Positions 53,009 to 62,756 of a stretch of 64,000 bases of DNA are shown piece by piece. Source of the DNA: an uncultured beta proteobacterium (GTDB lineage Bacteria > Pseudomonadota > Gammaproteobacteria > Burkholderiales > Rhodocyclaceae). The notes under the pieces are model-generated. The model was not told where the DNA came from, did no database searches, and saw nothing but the letters and a program-made list of their open reading frames with translations. Position 1 is the first letter of the stretch, and every line of letters starts with the position of its first letter. The position numbers and the translations under genes were made by a program. Where the stretch lies: contig CAINHS010000007.1 of NCBI GenBank assembly GCA_903848955.1, positions 62,001 through 126,000 of the forward strand, written 5' to 3'.

Positions 53009-53364
53009 GGCCGCAGCACTACTTCGTCATATCCGGCGGCGGATTCACGCCTGAAGTGCGGCAGCATCGTCAGCGGGGTATCGCTTCTTCATGAATACCT
53101 GGCGGAGTACCTGAAAGCGGACTGATCTTCCGGCGCGAATGAATTGTTGTCTGGCTTTGACATGCGATCTCCACATCTTCTTTGACGCGCGATTGCGCTC
53201 GCTGCATCGGCGATGCACCTCATACTACCCTATGGCAGGCAGGAGCAATTGATCATTGGCGCCATGTTGCCGACGCAGCGGTTTCAATTCCCGGCCTTCC
53301 CCGCCCTCGATGCCTGAGGCATTATCGCCGCGATGACGACTCTTGCAAAGCCGGGCAGCAGCAT
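53009..53364. other. Intergenic region upstream of the GGDEF-EAL gene
   Basis: About 355 bp between the start of the PAS-GGDEF-EAL gene and the pntAB terminator. It should carry the promoter for the minus-strand gene. No RNA gene, repeat or credible ORF seen. Confidence 0.5.
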
Positions 53365-53395
53365 AAAAAAACGCCACGTGCCGTGGCGTTTTTTG
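53365..53395 (-). terminator. Bidirectional intrinsic terminator after pntB
   Basis: ACGCCACG (53371-53378), TGC loop, CGTGGCGT (53382-53389), flanked by A-run on the left and T-run on the right. The left A-run gives the T-run for minus-strand transcripts leaving pntB, whose stop is about 30 nt away. Confidence 0.85.
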
Positions 53396-53420
53396 TCATG
53401 CCGGAAACTGCCCGGGCTGA

Positions 53421-54842
53421 TCAGGCCGCCTTCAGCACCGCCAGCACTTCGTCCAGCATCTTCTTCGCATCGCCAAACAGCATGCGATTGTTTTCCTTGT
53501 AGAAGAGCGGATTGTCAACGCCGGCGTAGCCGGACGCCATGCTGCGCTTCATGACGATCGAGGTCTTGGCCTTCCACACCTCCAGCACCGGCATGCCGGC
53601 GATCGGACTGTTCGGGTCGTCCTGTGCGCCGGGATTGACGATGTCGTTGGCGCCGATGATCATCGCCACATCGGTTTGCGGGAAGTCGTCGTTCAACTCG
53701 TCCATCTCGAACACGATGTCATAAGGCACCTTGGCTTCGGCCAGCAGCACGTTCATGTGTCCGGGCATGCGGCCGGCTACCGGGTGAATGCCGAAGCGGA
53801 CGTTGACGCCCTTGGCGCGCAGATGCTTGGTGATCTCGAATACCGTGTGCTGGGCCTGTGCCACCGCCATGCCGTAACCCGGCACAATGATGACGCTCTT
53901 CGACTCGGCCAGCAGTTCCGCCGTATCGGCGCTGCTGATCGGCACCACTTCGCCGACAGGTTCGGCACCATCAACCTTGGGCGCCGGCATGCCGCCATCC
54001 GAGCCGAATCCCCCGGCGATGACGCTGACGAAGCTTCTGTTCATCGCCTTGCACATGATGTAGGAGAGAATGGCGCCGGAGGAACCGACCAGGGCGCCGG
54101 TAACGATCAGCAGGTCGTTGTTCAGCATGAAGCCGGTTGCCGCCGCGGCCCAGCCGGAGTAGCTGTTGAGCATCGAGACCACCACCGGCATGTCGGCGCC
54201 GCCGATCGCCATCACCATGTGGATGCCGAACAGCAGCGCGATCACGGTCATGACGATGAGCGGCGTCATGCCCTCGGCCACCGTATGCGTATTGATGAAT
54301 ACGCCGCCGAACCAGATCACCACCAGCAGGCCGGTCAGGTTCATCCAGTGGCGTCCGGGCAGGGTCAGCGGCTTGCCGCCGATCTTGCCGGAGAGCTTGC
54401 CGAAAGCGATCACCGAACCGGAGAACGTCACTGCGCCGATCAGGATGCCGACGTAGATCTCGATTTCGTGAATGGCTTTCTCGGCGCCCGAAAGATGGGC
54501 CGAAGCCGCCGGGTCGATGTAGTTGGCGAAGCCCACCAGGCAGGCCGCCAGGCCGACCAGGCTGTGCATCAGCGCCACCAGTTCCGGCATCTGCGTCATT
54601 TGCACGGTGCGCGCGGCGTAAAGTCCGACGGCACCGCCGATGACCATGGCGACGACGATCCAGCCGATGCCCGACATCGTCACGTGGGGACCGAACACCG
54701 TCGCCAGCACGGCGAGGGTCATGCCGATCATGCCGTACAGGTTGCCGCGGCGCGACGTCTCAGGATTGGACAGGCCGCCGAGGCTGAGGATGAAGAGTAT
54801 CGTCGCTCCGATATAGGAGATTGTTGCTAGGCTTTCTGACAT
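53421..54842 (-). CDS. pntB: NAD(P) transhydrogenase subunit beta
   Basis: 473 residues. Membrane domain with about nine helices (dII) followed by the NADP-binding d[62 protein letters not shown] and [30 protein letters not shown]. It couples hydride transfer from NADH to NADP+ with proton entry, making NADPH. Directly downstream of pntA. Confidence 0.96.
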   Translation of the reverse strand: MSESLATISYIGATILFILSLGGLSNPETSRRGNLYGMIGMTLAVLATVFGPHVTMSGIGWIVVAMVIGGAVGLYAARTVQMTQMPELVALMHSLVGLAACLVGFANYIDPAASAHLSGAEKAIHEIEIYVGILIGAVTFSGSVIAFGKLSGKIGGKPLTLPGRHWMNLTGLLVVIWFGGVFINTHTVAEGMTPLIVMTVIALLFGIHMVMAIGGADMPVVVSMLNSYSGWAAAATGFMLNNDLLIVTGALVGSSGAILSYIMCKAMNRSFVSVIAGGFGSDGGMPAPKVDGAEPVGEVVPISSADTAELLAESKSVIIVPGYGMAVAQAQHTVFEITKHLRAKGVNVRFGIHPVAGRMPGHMNVLLAEAKVPYDIVFEMDELNDDFPQTDVAMIIGANDIVNPGAQDDPNSPIAGMPVLEVWKAKTSIVMKRSMASGYAGVDNPLFYKENNRMLFGDAKKMLDEVLAVLKAA

Positions 54843-54856
54843 GGCTCTTCTTCCCC

Positions 54857-56434
54857 TTATTTACGGAACATCGCCAGCATGCGCTGGGTCACGGCGAAAC
54901 CGCCGAACATGTTGATCGAGGTCAGCACGATGCCGACCACGGCCAGCCAGCGGATCCATTCGTCCAGGCGCACTTCGCCGGGAGGCGCGATCTGGACCAG
55001 GGCGCCGATGGCGATGATGCTGCTGATGGCATTGGTCACGCTCATCAGCGGCGTGTGCAAGGCCGGCGTCACGTTCCACACCACCATGTAGCCGACGAAG
55101 CAGGCCAGCACGAACACCGTGAAGTGGGCGAGGAAGGCGCCCGGCGCATTGGCGCCGATGAACCAGAAGATCAGCGCCGCAATGCCGAAGGTGACGGCCG
55201 TGCTGGTGGCCGAAGCCGGTTCCGAACTCTTGCCGTGGCCACCCGACTTCTTCTGTGCGGGAGCCGCTGCGGCAGGCTTTGCCGCAGGCGCCGCCGACGG
55301 CTTGGGCGCCGGAGGCGGCCAGGTGACTTCGCCGTTCTTGATTACGGTCAGGCCGCGGATGGCTTCGTCGTCCATGTTGACGTCGATGATGCCGTCCTTG
55401 GTTTTGCACAGTTCCTCGGTGAGGCGGAACAGGTTGGTGGCGTACAAGGTCGATGACTGCTTGGCCAGGCGCGAGGCCAGGTCGGTGTAGCCGACGATGG
55501 TCACACCGTGCTTGACGACCACCTGGCCGGGTTCGGTCAGTTCGCAGTTGCCGCCGCGCTCGGCCGCCATATCAACAATGACACTGCCCGGCTTCATGCT
55601 CTTCACCATCTCGGCGGTGATCAGCCTGGGCGCCGGCTTGCCGGGAATCAGGGCAGTGGTGATGATGATGTCCACTTCCTTCGCCTGCTTGGCGTACATG
55701 TCGCGCTGAGCCTGTTGGAAGCCTTCGCTCATCACCTTGGCGTAGCCGCCGCCGCCGGAGCCCTCTTCTTCGTAATCGACCTTGACGAATTCACCGCCCA
55801 GGGACACGACCTGGTCGGCCACTTCGGCGCGGGTGTCGTTGGCGCGCACGATGGCGCCGAGGCCGGCAGCAGTTCCGATCGCCGCCAGACCGGCGACGCC
55901 GGCACCGGCGATGAATACCTTGGCCGGCGGCACCTTGCCCGCAGCCGTGATCTGGCCGTTGAAGAAGCGACCGAAGGCGTTGGCGGCCTCGATCACGGCG
56001 CGGTAGCCGGCAACGCCGGCCTGGGACGTCAGTGCGTCCATCTTCTGGGCACGGGAGAGCGTGCGCGGCAGCGAGTCGATGGCCAGCACGGTCACCTTCC
56101 TGGCGGCGAGCTGCTGCATCAATTCGGGGTTTTGTGCCGGCCAGATGAAACCGAGCAGGGTGCTGCCTTCACGCAGGAGACCGACTTCCACCGTCGTCGG
56201 CACGCCGACCTTGAGCACGATGTCGGACGCCGCAAACAATTCGGCGGCGCCTTCGATGATCCGGGCGCCGGCGCTGCGATAGGTTTCGTCACTGCAATTC
56301 GCTGCATCCCCGGCGCCCGATTCGACGGCCACCGCGAAGCCCAGCTTGACGAGTTTTTCGACGACTTCCGGTACCGTAGCAACGCGTTTTTCGCCCGGCA
56401 GCGTTTCCCGGGGAACTCCAATTGTCAGCGCCAT
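54857..56434 (-). CDS. pntA: NAD(P) transhydrogenase subunit alpha
   Basis: 525 residues from ATG 56434 with GGGAG upstream. NAD-binding dI ([89 protein letters not shown]), an Ala/Pro linker about 375-410, then the alpha-subunit helices (d[18 protein letters not shown]). The fused form, as in E. coli, rather than split alpha1/alpha2. 14 nt upstream of pntB. Confidence 0.95.
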   Translation of the reverse strand: MALTIGVPRETLPGEKRVATVPEVVEKLVKLGFAVAVESGAGDAANCSDETYRSAGARIIEGAAELFAASDIVLKVGVPTTVEVGLLREGSTLLGFIWPAQNPELMQQLAARKVTVLAIDSLPRTLSRAQKMDALTSQAGVAGYRAVIEAANAFGRFFNGQITAAGKVPPAKVFIAGAGVAGLAAIGTAAGLGAIVRANDTRAEVADQVVSLGGEFVKVDYEEEGSGGGGYAKVMSEGFQQAQRDMYAKQAKEVDIIITTALIPGKPAPRLITAEMVKSMKPGSVIVDMAAERGGNCELTEPGQVVVKHGVTIVGYTDLASRLAKQSSTLYATNLFRLTEELCKTKDGIIDVNMDDEAIRGLTVIKNGEVTWPPPAPKPSAAPAAKPAAAAPAQKKSGGHGKSSEPASATSTAVTFGIAALIFWFIGANAPGAFLAHFTVFVLACFVGYMVVWNVTPALHTPLMSVTNAISSIIAIGALVQIAPPGEVRLDEWIRWLAVVGIVLTSINMFGGFAVTQRMLAMFRK

Positions 56435-56610
56435 GATTCTCCCATTCGCATATTCATTGATACTCCGACCCACGAACGCATGTGTTCATCCCTCTCGTCC
56501 GTACCTGATGTGCGCCCCGCCATCGCCGCCGCGGATGCCGCGCCGCCGGTATGATACGCTTTCCACATTAAGCCGATTGATCGAGATCAAGCTTGATTCG
56601 ATCACCCTAC

Positions 56611-57711
56611 ATGACCAGTCCGAAACCGAATCGTGGCCGTACCGGCGGCGCCAGACGCCCGTCGCAAGCCGCCAAGGTGGGCCTGGCGCCCGGCGCCCTG
56701 ATCCACCTGGGCGAACGCAAGACCGAACAGGCGACCATCACCCTGATCGAGTACGGCGACAGCGAACTGGTCGAGTACTGCTTCACCTCGATCGCGCAAG
56801 CCGAGGCCCACACGCCGCGACTGCCGGTGCTCTGGCTCAACGTGCATGGCCTGCACGAGCCGGGGGTAATGGCCGAAATCGGCCGCCGCTTCAACCTTCA
56901 TCCGCTGGTGCTGGAAGACATACTCAATACCAACCAGCGGCCCAAGCTTGACGACTATGGCGACTACCTTTTTCTGGTCGCCCGCTTTTTCGAAATCGAC
57001 GGTGCCATCCAGCAAATCAACTCCGACCAGGTCAGCCTGATCCTCGGCCGCAATTTCGTCCTGACCTTCCAGGAACGGCCCAGCGGCCGCTTCGACCCGG
57101 TGCGCGAGCGTCTGCGCCAGGATCGCGGCCAGATCCGCAAATTGGGCGCGGACTACCTCGCCTATTCGCTGCTCGACGCCGTCGTGGACCGCTATTTCAC
57201 GATACTCGAGAACATCGGCGAACGCACCGAGGCACTCGAGGACACGATGCTGGAGCGGCCCAAACCGGGCTCGCTGCAAGCGGTGCACCAGTTGAAGCGC
57301 GAGACGCTGAGCCTGCGCCGCTCGATCTGGCCGCTGCGCGAAGTGATCAACAGCCTGACCCGCGCCGACGATCGCTTCTTCAGTGCCGCAACCCGCCCCT
57401 ACCTGCGCGACGTGTACGACCACACGGTGCACGCCATCGAATCGCTGGAAGCCAACCGCGACGTGATCGCAGGCATGCTCGACATCTATCTGTCGGCGGT
57501 CAGCAACCGGGTCAACCAGGAAGTCAGGGCGCTCACCGTGGTCGCCATCATCTTCATGCCGGCGACCCTGATCTCGGGCATCTTCGGCATGAACTTCAAG
57601 GTCATGCCGCCGCTTGACTGGCCCGACGGATTCATGATCGCCCTCGGCATGATGGCGACGGTGGCGACGACGCTGAGCGTTGTCTTCTGGCGACGGCGCT
57701 GGCTGGAGTGA
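56611..57711 (+). CDS. corA: CorA-type magnesium/cobalt channel
   Basis: 366 residues from ATG 56611. Long cytoplasmic alpha/beta domain (LWLNVHGLHEPGVMAEIGRRFNLHPLVLEDILNTNQRPKLDDYGDYLFLV) and stalk helices, then two C-terminal helices with the GMN signature (SGIFGMNFKVMPPLDWPDGF). It forms a pentameric Mg2+ uptake channel. Divergent from pntA. Confidence 0.95.
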   Translation: MTSPKPNRGRTGGARRPSQAAKVGLAPGALIHLGERKTEQATITLIEYGDSELVEYCFTSIAQAEAHTPRLPVLWLNVHGLHEPGVMAEIGRRFNLHPLVLEDILNTNQRPKLDDYGDYLFLVARFFEIDGAIQQINSDQVSLILGRNFVLTFQERPSGRFDPVRERLRQDRGQIRKLGADYLAYSLLDAVVDRYFTILENIGERTEALEDTMLERPKPGSLQAVHQLKRETLSLRRSIWPLREVINSLTRADDRFFSAATRPYLRDVYDHTVHAIESLEANRDVIAGMLDIYLSAVSNRVNQEVRALTVVAIIFMPATLISGIFGMNFKVMPPLDWPDGFMIALGMMATVATTLSVVFWRRRWLE

Positions 57712-57790
57712 ATCCCGTCAGACCGGGAACCGGCGCCGGCGGGACGGCGAACAGACGAGGCCGACGTCCCTGACGCGAATCGGGCCAGCG

Positions 57791-57844
57791 TCCGGCCGAA
57801 AAAGGACTTTTCTGTCTGGCCAGAAAAGACAGCTTTTGGCCGGA
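57791..57844 (+). promoter_or_regulatory. 54-bp long hairpin between corA and the dehydrogenase gene
   Basis: Outer stem TCCGGCC (57791-57797) / GGCCGGA (57838-57844), inner stem CTTTTCTG (57807-57814) / CAGAAAAG (57821-57828) with a 6-nt loop. It may end corA transcription (TCTATCTTTT follows) or form an operator for the downstream genes. Function unknown. Confidence 0.55.
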
Positions 57845-57908
57845 TCGACTCTATCTTTTCCGGCCACCTCCCTTCATGATTCGTAGCAATTAGTATGCGG
57901 AGGCTTAG

Positions 57909-58838
57909 ATGAGGCTGGCGCTAAATTTTCAGGCCCCGACAATCGAGGCGGCATTGCGGCGCCATATGCCGGGGCTCGAACTGGTAACGGTGGCCGCAAC
58001 CGGCGCACCGGCCGGGCCGGTCGATGCGCTGCTGACGCCGCTGTCGGGCACCCGATCCCTGGCTCAACTGCTGCCCGCATGCCAGGGGCTGAAGTGGGTG
58101 CATATCTTCGGTACCGGCGCGGATACCTTTCCCTTCGATCTGGCCGCCGGACTGCAGGTCAGCTGCTCGCGGGGCGCATCGGCCGTCGGCATCGCGGAAT
58201 GGGTGCTGGCCATGATGCTTTGTTTCGAAAAGCGCCTGCCGCAAACCTGGGTGAGCGCGCCGCCCGCTCAATGGTTCATGGCCGATCTGGGTGGCCTGGA
58301 AGGCAAGACTCTGGGCCTGCTCGGCTTTGGCGCCATCGGCCAGGCCATAGCCCGTCGCGCGCTTGCCTTCGACATGCGGGTGGTGGCCAAGGTGCGGCAG
58401 CACCGGCCCAGCCCCATGCCGGGCGTCGAATTCGTCGGCGCCCTGGATCAGTTGCTGCGTCAAGCCGACCATCTGGTGCTGGCGCTGCCGGCCACCGCCG
58501 AAAGCCGGGGGCTCCTTGATACGGAACGCCTTGCGCTTACCAAGCCCGGCGTGCATCTGGTGAACGTGGCCCGGGCCGGTCTGGTCGACCAGGAGGCCTT
58601 GCGGCTTCTGCTGGATCAGGACCATGTGGCCATGGCATCCCTCGACGTGGTGGATCCCGAGCCGCTGCCCGCCGGCCACTGGCTCTATGCCCATCCCCGC
58701 GTCCGCCTCAGCCCCCATGTGTCCTGGAGCGCGCCGGGCATGGTGGAGCGCATGCTTGCCGTCTTTATGCGCAATATGGCGGCCTTTGCCCAGGGGCAGC
58801 CGCTGGAGGGCGTGGTGGATGTGGCGGCCGGCTATTAG
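57909..58838 (+). CDS. D-2-hydroxyacid dehydrogenase family protein
   Basis: 309 residues. NAD-binding [20 protein letters not shown], catalytic Arg in [16 protein letters not shown], Glu in [15 protein letters not shown] and His in LSPHVSW. It is distant from the GhrB-like enzyme at 26023-26997. Substrate is unknown. It lies 30 nt before selB, so may belong to the same transcript as the selenocysteine genes; a link with selenium use is not shown. Confidence 0.88.
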   Translation: MRLALNFQAPTIEAALRRHMPGLELVTVAATGAPAGPVDALLTPLSGTRSLAQLLPACQGLKWVHIFGTGADTFPFDLAAGLQVSCSRGASAVGIAEWVLAMMLCFEKRLPQTWVSAPPAQWFMADLGGLEGKTLGLLGFGAIGQAIARRALAFDMRVVAKVRQHRPSPMPGVEFVGALDQLLRQADHLVLALPATAESRGLLDTERLALTKPGVHLVNVARAGLVDQEALRLLLDQDHVAMASLDVVDPEPLPAGHWLYAHPRVRLSPHVSWSAPGMVERMLAVFMRNMAAFAQGQPLEGVVDVAAGY

Positions 58839-58868
58839 TGCCGAGACGGCATTGCCCGGGTCGATGAC

Positions 58869-60797
58869 ATGATCGTCGCCACGGCAGGCCACGTGGACCA
58901 TGGCAAGACCTCCCTGGTCCGGCAACTGACCGGGGTAAACACCGATCGCCTGGAGGAGGAGCAGCGCCGGGGCATGACCATTGCCCTTGGCTTCGCCTAC
59001 CGCAAGACGGCAAGCGGCCACTCCATCGGTTTCATCGACGTGCCGGGTCACCGCCGCTTCATCAACACCATGATCTCCGGCATCCGCGGTGTCGATCTGG
59101 GCATGCTGGTGGTGGACGCCAACGAGGGCTTGATGCCGCAGACCCTGGAACACGTGCGGGTCATGGATCTGCTGGGCGTGCGCGACACCCTGGCGGTCAT
59201 CACCAAGACCGACCGCGTGGCGCCGGCACAGGTGCATGCCCTGGATTCGACGCTGCGCAGCCTGCTCCCCGCAGCGCCTGTGTTTCCCGTTTCCAACCTG
59301 ACCGGCGCCGGCATTGCCGAACTGCAGGCGGAACTGGAAGCCCGCGCCACGGCCAGCCGGGCCCGGGCGGTTCGCGGCCATTTCCGCCTCTCGGTTGATC
59401 GGGCTTTTGTCCTCAAGGGCACCGGGCTGATCGTCACCGGCACCGCCATCGCCGGCCGGGTCGCGGTGGGCGACAGCCTGCGCCTGTACACCGCCAGGTC
59501 CGGCAGCGAAGGCATCAAGGTGCGGGTGCGGGGCATCCATGCCCAGGACGAGGCGGCCGCCACGGGGCAGGCCGGCCAGCGCTGCGCCCTGAACCTGACG
59601 GGCGACGTGAGCCGCGACGACATCGAGCGCGGCGACATGCTGGCCGATGCGCGCTGCGTGCCGGGCCTGCGCTTCGACGCCCGCCTGCGTCTGCTCGATG
59701 ACTTGCCGTTTCCCCTGAAGCATCTCCAGCCCGTAAAGCTCTACCTCGGCGCGCGGCGCCTCTCCGCCCGGGTGTACTTCCTCGACGCCGGGCCGCCGCC
59801 GACGGACGTCGGCCGGGAGCGGCTGGTGCAGTTCATTCTCAAGGAAGCCCTGCAGGTGTGCTGGGGCGACCGCTTCCTGATCCAGGACGACAGCGAAAGC
59901 GTGATCCTCGGCGGCGGCACGGTGCTGAGCCCCCATGCCCCGCAGTGGCACAAGCGCCACCCCCCGCGCCTGGCACGCCTGCGGGCCATGTACCGGGAAG
60001 AGCCGGCGGAGATTCTGCGCGCGTGGCTGGAGGCGGAAGGGCCGCCCGTCGATTTGAATGAATTCAAGGCCGCGCTCAATCTCCGGGACGTCGAACTCGA
60101 CGCCCTGCTGGCCTTGCCCGGCCTGGCCGAACGGGTGCGCGTGGGGCAGGCCGATGGCGACTGGTTGCTGATGCGGGAGGACTGGGCCGCGCATCGGGCC
60201 GGGCTTTATCAACAGGTGGCCGACTGGCATGAAGCCCACCCCATGGATGCCGGCATGCCCCGGGCGAGGCTGTTGCAGGCGCCGGGAGGGACGCTTCCGG
60301 CCGCCTTTGCCGCCGCCACGCTGGAGGCGCTGCTTCAGGAAAAACGCCTGCAACCGGACGGCGGTCAGGTTCGCTGCGCGAACCACCGGCGGGTGGTGTC
60401 GCCCCTGGTCGAGGCAGCCTGGCTGCGCTTGCAGACCTTCCTGACCCGGGGCGGCTTCCGCATTCCCCTGCTCTCGGAAATCGAGCGGGAGCTGCGATTG
60501 GACCGGAAGCTGCAAGCCGAAGTTGTCGCCACGGCCCTGAAGGCCGGCAATCTGAGGCAAATCAGCCCGAAGCGGGTTTGCCTGCCGGCCGTGCTGCATC
60601 GCCTGGCCGCCGAGATCAACCGGCTTGCCGCGCGGCAGGAATCCTTCACGGTGATCGAGGCCAAGACCCATCTCGATCTCGGGCGCGATCTGACCATCGA
60701 GATCCTGGAATATTTCGATAGCATCCGTTTCACCGAGCGTCAGGGTAATGGTCGCCGGGTCAGGGACGCGGACTTGCCACGAAGGATTTTTGCGTGA
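58869..60797 (+). CDS. selB: Selenocysteine-specific elongation factor
   Basis: 642 residues, slightly longer than the E. coli protein. It brings Sec-tRNA to UGA codons marked by a SECIS hairpin. GTPase motifs: G1 [13 protein letters not shown] at about 5-16, [10 protein letters not shown] (switch I), G3 [10 protein letters not shown]4 TKTDR. Translation-factor beta barrels follow, then four winged helices (about 380-640) that bind the SECIS RNA, ending [19 protein letters not shown]. The stop is 8 nt before the tRNA-Sec gene. selA and selD are not in the window. Confidence 0.96.
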   Translation: MIVATAGHVDHGKTSLVRQLTGVNTDRLEEEQRRGMTIALGFAYRKTASGHSIGFIDVPGHRRFINTMISGIRGVDLGMLVVDANEGLMPQTLEHVRVMDLLGVRDTLAVITKTDRVAPAQVHALDSTLRSLLPAAPVFPVSNLTGAGIAELQAELEARATASRARAVRGHFRLSVDRAFVLKGTGLIVTGTAIAGRVAVGDSLRLYTARSGSEGIKVRVRGIHAQDEAAATGQAGQRCALNLTGDVSRDDIERGDMLADARCVPGLRFDARLRLLDDLPFPLKHLQPVKLYLGARRLSARVYFLDAGPPPTDVGRERLVQFILKEALQVCWGDRFLIQDDSESVILGGGTVLSPHAPQWHKRHPPRLARLRAMYREEPAEILRAWLEAEGPPVDLNEFKAALNLRDVELDALLALPGLAERVRVGQADGDWLLMREDWAAHRAGLYQQVADWHEAHPMDAGMPRARLLQAPGGTLPAAFAAATLEALLQEKRLQPDGGQVRCANHRRVVSPLVEAAWLRLQTFLTRGGFRIPLLSEIERELRLDRKLQAEVVATALKAGNLRQISPKRVCLPAVLHRLAAEINRLAARQESFTVIEAKTHLDLGRDLTIEILEYFDSIRFTERQGNGRRVRDADLPRRIFA

Positions 60798-60805
60798 TCA
60801 TCAAC

Positions 60806-60899
60806 GGAAGAGCGATGCTCCCGGTGGGGCACCTGGTCTTCAAAACCAGAGAGGCGCCGACAAGGCGCCTGGTGGGTTCGACTCCTACCTCTTCCGCCA
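60806..60899 (+). tRNA. selC: tRNA-Sec (anticodon UCA)
   Basis: 94 nt with encoded CCA. The 8-bp acceptor stem starts GGAAGAG and pairs with CTCTTCC; anticodon stem CTGGT/ACCAG (60833-60837 / 60845-60849) presents TCA at 60840-60842. The long variable arm (GGCGCC...GGCGCC region) and the GGTTCGACTCC T-loop match bacterial selC. It is the only tRNA in the window and sits immediately after selB. Confidence 0.96.
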
Positions 60900-61121
60900 C
60901 TTATAGCGTGAAACAACTCGTTCGGAGCGACTGATGATAGTCGAGCGAAGCGAGCTGACTAGAAGCCTCCCCGCGAGGGGAAGGTCGCATGCGACGTTTG
61001 CGATTGGAGGATCGGAGGGGCGGGCCTTTAATTGGCCTTTCGCGTGTTTCATCATCAGCGGGTGATCTTCAGCGATCATGAGCGTTAGACGAACGGCCGC
61101 ACAGACGGAGAAGGAGAAGCA

Positions 61122-62141
61122 GTGAGCCACGGCGTATTGGATGACATCGAGAAATGCATGGACAGCGGCTGGACCGACGGTCTGCCAGTGATTCCACCCT
61201 ATGGCAGCCTGGTGGATCCCATGCTGGAGGCACTCGGCTGGCAAGCGAGCGATGTGGTGGGCGTGATTGCCGAGCAGAGCATCAAGGTCCGGGCCGAACA
61301 GGTCGCAGCCACGGCGGTGATGGCCGGCTGCAAGCCCGGATACGCGCCGGTGCTGCGCGCCCTGGCCCAGGCCATACTCGATCCCCTGTTCAACGTCAGC
61401 GGCGTGGAAGTGACCACTGGCGGAGCGAGCGTGCTGGTCATCGTCAGCGGTCCGGTGGTGGCGGCCCTGGACTTCGAGCATGAAGCGAATGCCATGGGCG
61501 GCGCCAATCGCCGGATCAATGCCACTGTCGGGCGCTTTGCCCAGATGGTGCGGCTGTTCTGCGGGAGGGGCGGCGGGGTACTGGAGTCCCATGGCACCAT
61601 CGGCCATCCCGGACGCCTGTCGTTCTGCATCGCCGAGCACCCGGAGACGGCCTGGGGTCCTTATCACACCCAGTTCGGTCTGGCGGCGGAGGCTTCGGCG
61701 GTGACCATCATGGCCAGCGAAGGACCCAACTCCTGCAACAACCACTACTCCAGCACCGGGGCCGGGATACTGGACACCATCGGCGACTGCATGATGCATT
61801 ACGGGCAGACTGCCTGGTACTACCGCTCGAGCGGTTTCCTGGTGGCCATTGCACCGGACCACATGGACCTGGTGAAGCGAGACTTCACCCGTGAGGCAGC
61901 GCGGCAGTACCTCTACGAGAATGCCCGGCGGCAAACGGACGATCTGGTGAAGGTGGGGCGGATCGCCATTCCGCCCCTGGAATTCGCCGAGGTGGAATTC
62001 GGCGCGATGCGCACACCGCTGAAGTTCATCGAGCAACTGAGCTTCGTCGAATGCGGGGCGACAGGGGGACGTTTCTCCGCCGTCGTCCCGCGCTGGGTCG
62101 GCAGCCGCAACGTCGTCTGCAAACAGATCGAAGGACTTTGA
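61122..62141 (+). CDS. Uncharacterised WTDGLP-type protein paired with the UGSC selenoprotein
   Basis: 339 residues, GTG start 61122 with GGAGAAGGAG upstream. N-terminal part reads CMDSGWTDGLPVIPPYGSLVDPMLEAL and AATAVMAGCKPGYAPVLRALAQAILD; these WTDGLPV-PP and VMAGC-P blocks mark a widespread family of unknown function that I recall near UGSC proteins. Further conserved-looking features: VEVTTGGASVLVIVSGPV, GGANRRINATVGRFAQMVRL, GHPGRLSFCIAEHPE, and several Cys and His. No signal peptide or membrane helix. The next gene starts 28 nt later behind its own ribosome site. Possibly an enzyme acting with the selenoprotein; that is inference. Confidence 0.75.
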   Translation: MSHGVLDDIEKCMDSGWTDGLPVIPPYGSLVDPMLEALGWQASDVVGVIAEQSIKVRAEQVAATAVMAGCKPGYAPVLRALAQAILDPLFNVSGVEVTTGGASVLVIVSGPVVAALDFEHEANAMGGANRRINATVGRFAQMVRLFCGRGGGVLESHGTIGHPGRLSFCIAEHPETAWGPYHTQFGLAAEASAVTIMASEGPNSCNNHYSSTGAGILDTIGDCMMHYGQTAWYYRSSGFLVAIAPDHMDLVKRDFTREAARQYLYENARRQTDDLVKVGRIAIPPLEFAEVEFGAMRTPLKFIEQLSFVECGATGGRFSAVVPRWVGSRNVVCKQIEGL

Positions 62142-62168
62142 ACCAGAACTTTTTTACGGAGGTGAAAA

Positions 62169-62756
62169 ATGAGCAAGCCCATGACCGAAAAACTGCCAGC
62201 GCAGCGGCTGATGAGTTGCGGAGAAGTTAGCTGTGAGGTGTTGGTGAACCCCATCCCGCGGCCGGAACCCGAACCCATCAGGATCACGCTCAAGCCGAAA
62301 GTACCCCGGGTTACGCTGCTGGACCACAAGAAACCCAATTCCCTGGCAATCATGCAGTTCGCCCGGCAGATTCTGCAGGAGCGGGGCATCGAGGTAAGCG
62401 AGCGGATTCTGCAGAAGGACGACGCCAGCACAGCCATGCCGGCGGCCCTCCTGGCCTCCCTGTCGCAGGAGCCGGGCCTGGTGCTGTGTGGTGTCTCCGA
62501 TTGAGGCAGTTGTTCGTCGGGCAGTTCGCTTGACGCCATTGCTTTGCAGCGGGCCGGTGTCGCCGGTTTCGCGATTTTGACAGCACCTTTCGGGGACCAG
62601 GTTGACCGGTGCATGGCTTATCAACCGTCGGACCGGCCGCTCCCCGCCATCGTCATCGACCATCCGACCCAGATGGTCGCGCAGCAAGTGCTGCGGCAGC
62701 GTGCGAGCCAGATCGCCGACGCCGTGGAACGCCTCTTGAAGGATGAAACACCATGA
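62169..62756 (+). CDS. UGSC-family selenoprotein (in-frame UGA decoded as Sec112)
   Basis: 196 codons with an in-frame TGA at 62502-62504, giving 195 residues when read as selenocysteine. Strong ribosome site GGAGGTG before ATG 62169. The N-terminal half includes RVTLLDHKKPNSLAIMQFARQILQERGI (a KPN motif seen in UGSC proteins); after LVLCGVSD comes U-G-S-C, then SLDAIALQRAGVAGFAILTAPF and VIDHPTQMVAQQVLRQRASQIADAVERLL. The natural stop overlaps the next ATG by ATGA. U112 and C115 form a redox-type U-x-x-C motif. selB and selC lie just upstream. A stop-codon pseudogene is unlikely given the intact frame and hairpin. Confidence 0.9.
62515..62535 (+). promoter_or_regulatory. Bacterial SECIS-like hairpin
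   Basis: CGTCGGGC (62515-62522) pairs with GCTTGACG (62528-62535), 8 bp including two G-U pairs, around the loop AGTTC. The loop starts 18 nt after the UGA and has G at its second position, as bacterial SECIS models require for SelB binding. It lies within the coding sequence. Confidence 0.65.

Noticed and set aside
57921-60671. Very long minus-strand open frame (over 900 codons) opposite the dehydrogenase and selB
   Set aside because: It is the mirror of two genes with clear family motifs on the plus strand; the encoded protein is His/Gln/Gly-rich without domains, as expected for an antisense shadow in GC-rich DNA.
62502-62504. TGA as a nonsense mutation splitting a gene
   Set aside because: The U-G-S-C context, the hairpin after it, the adjacent selB-selC and the coupled downstream start all favour selenocysteine recoding over decay.
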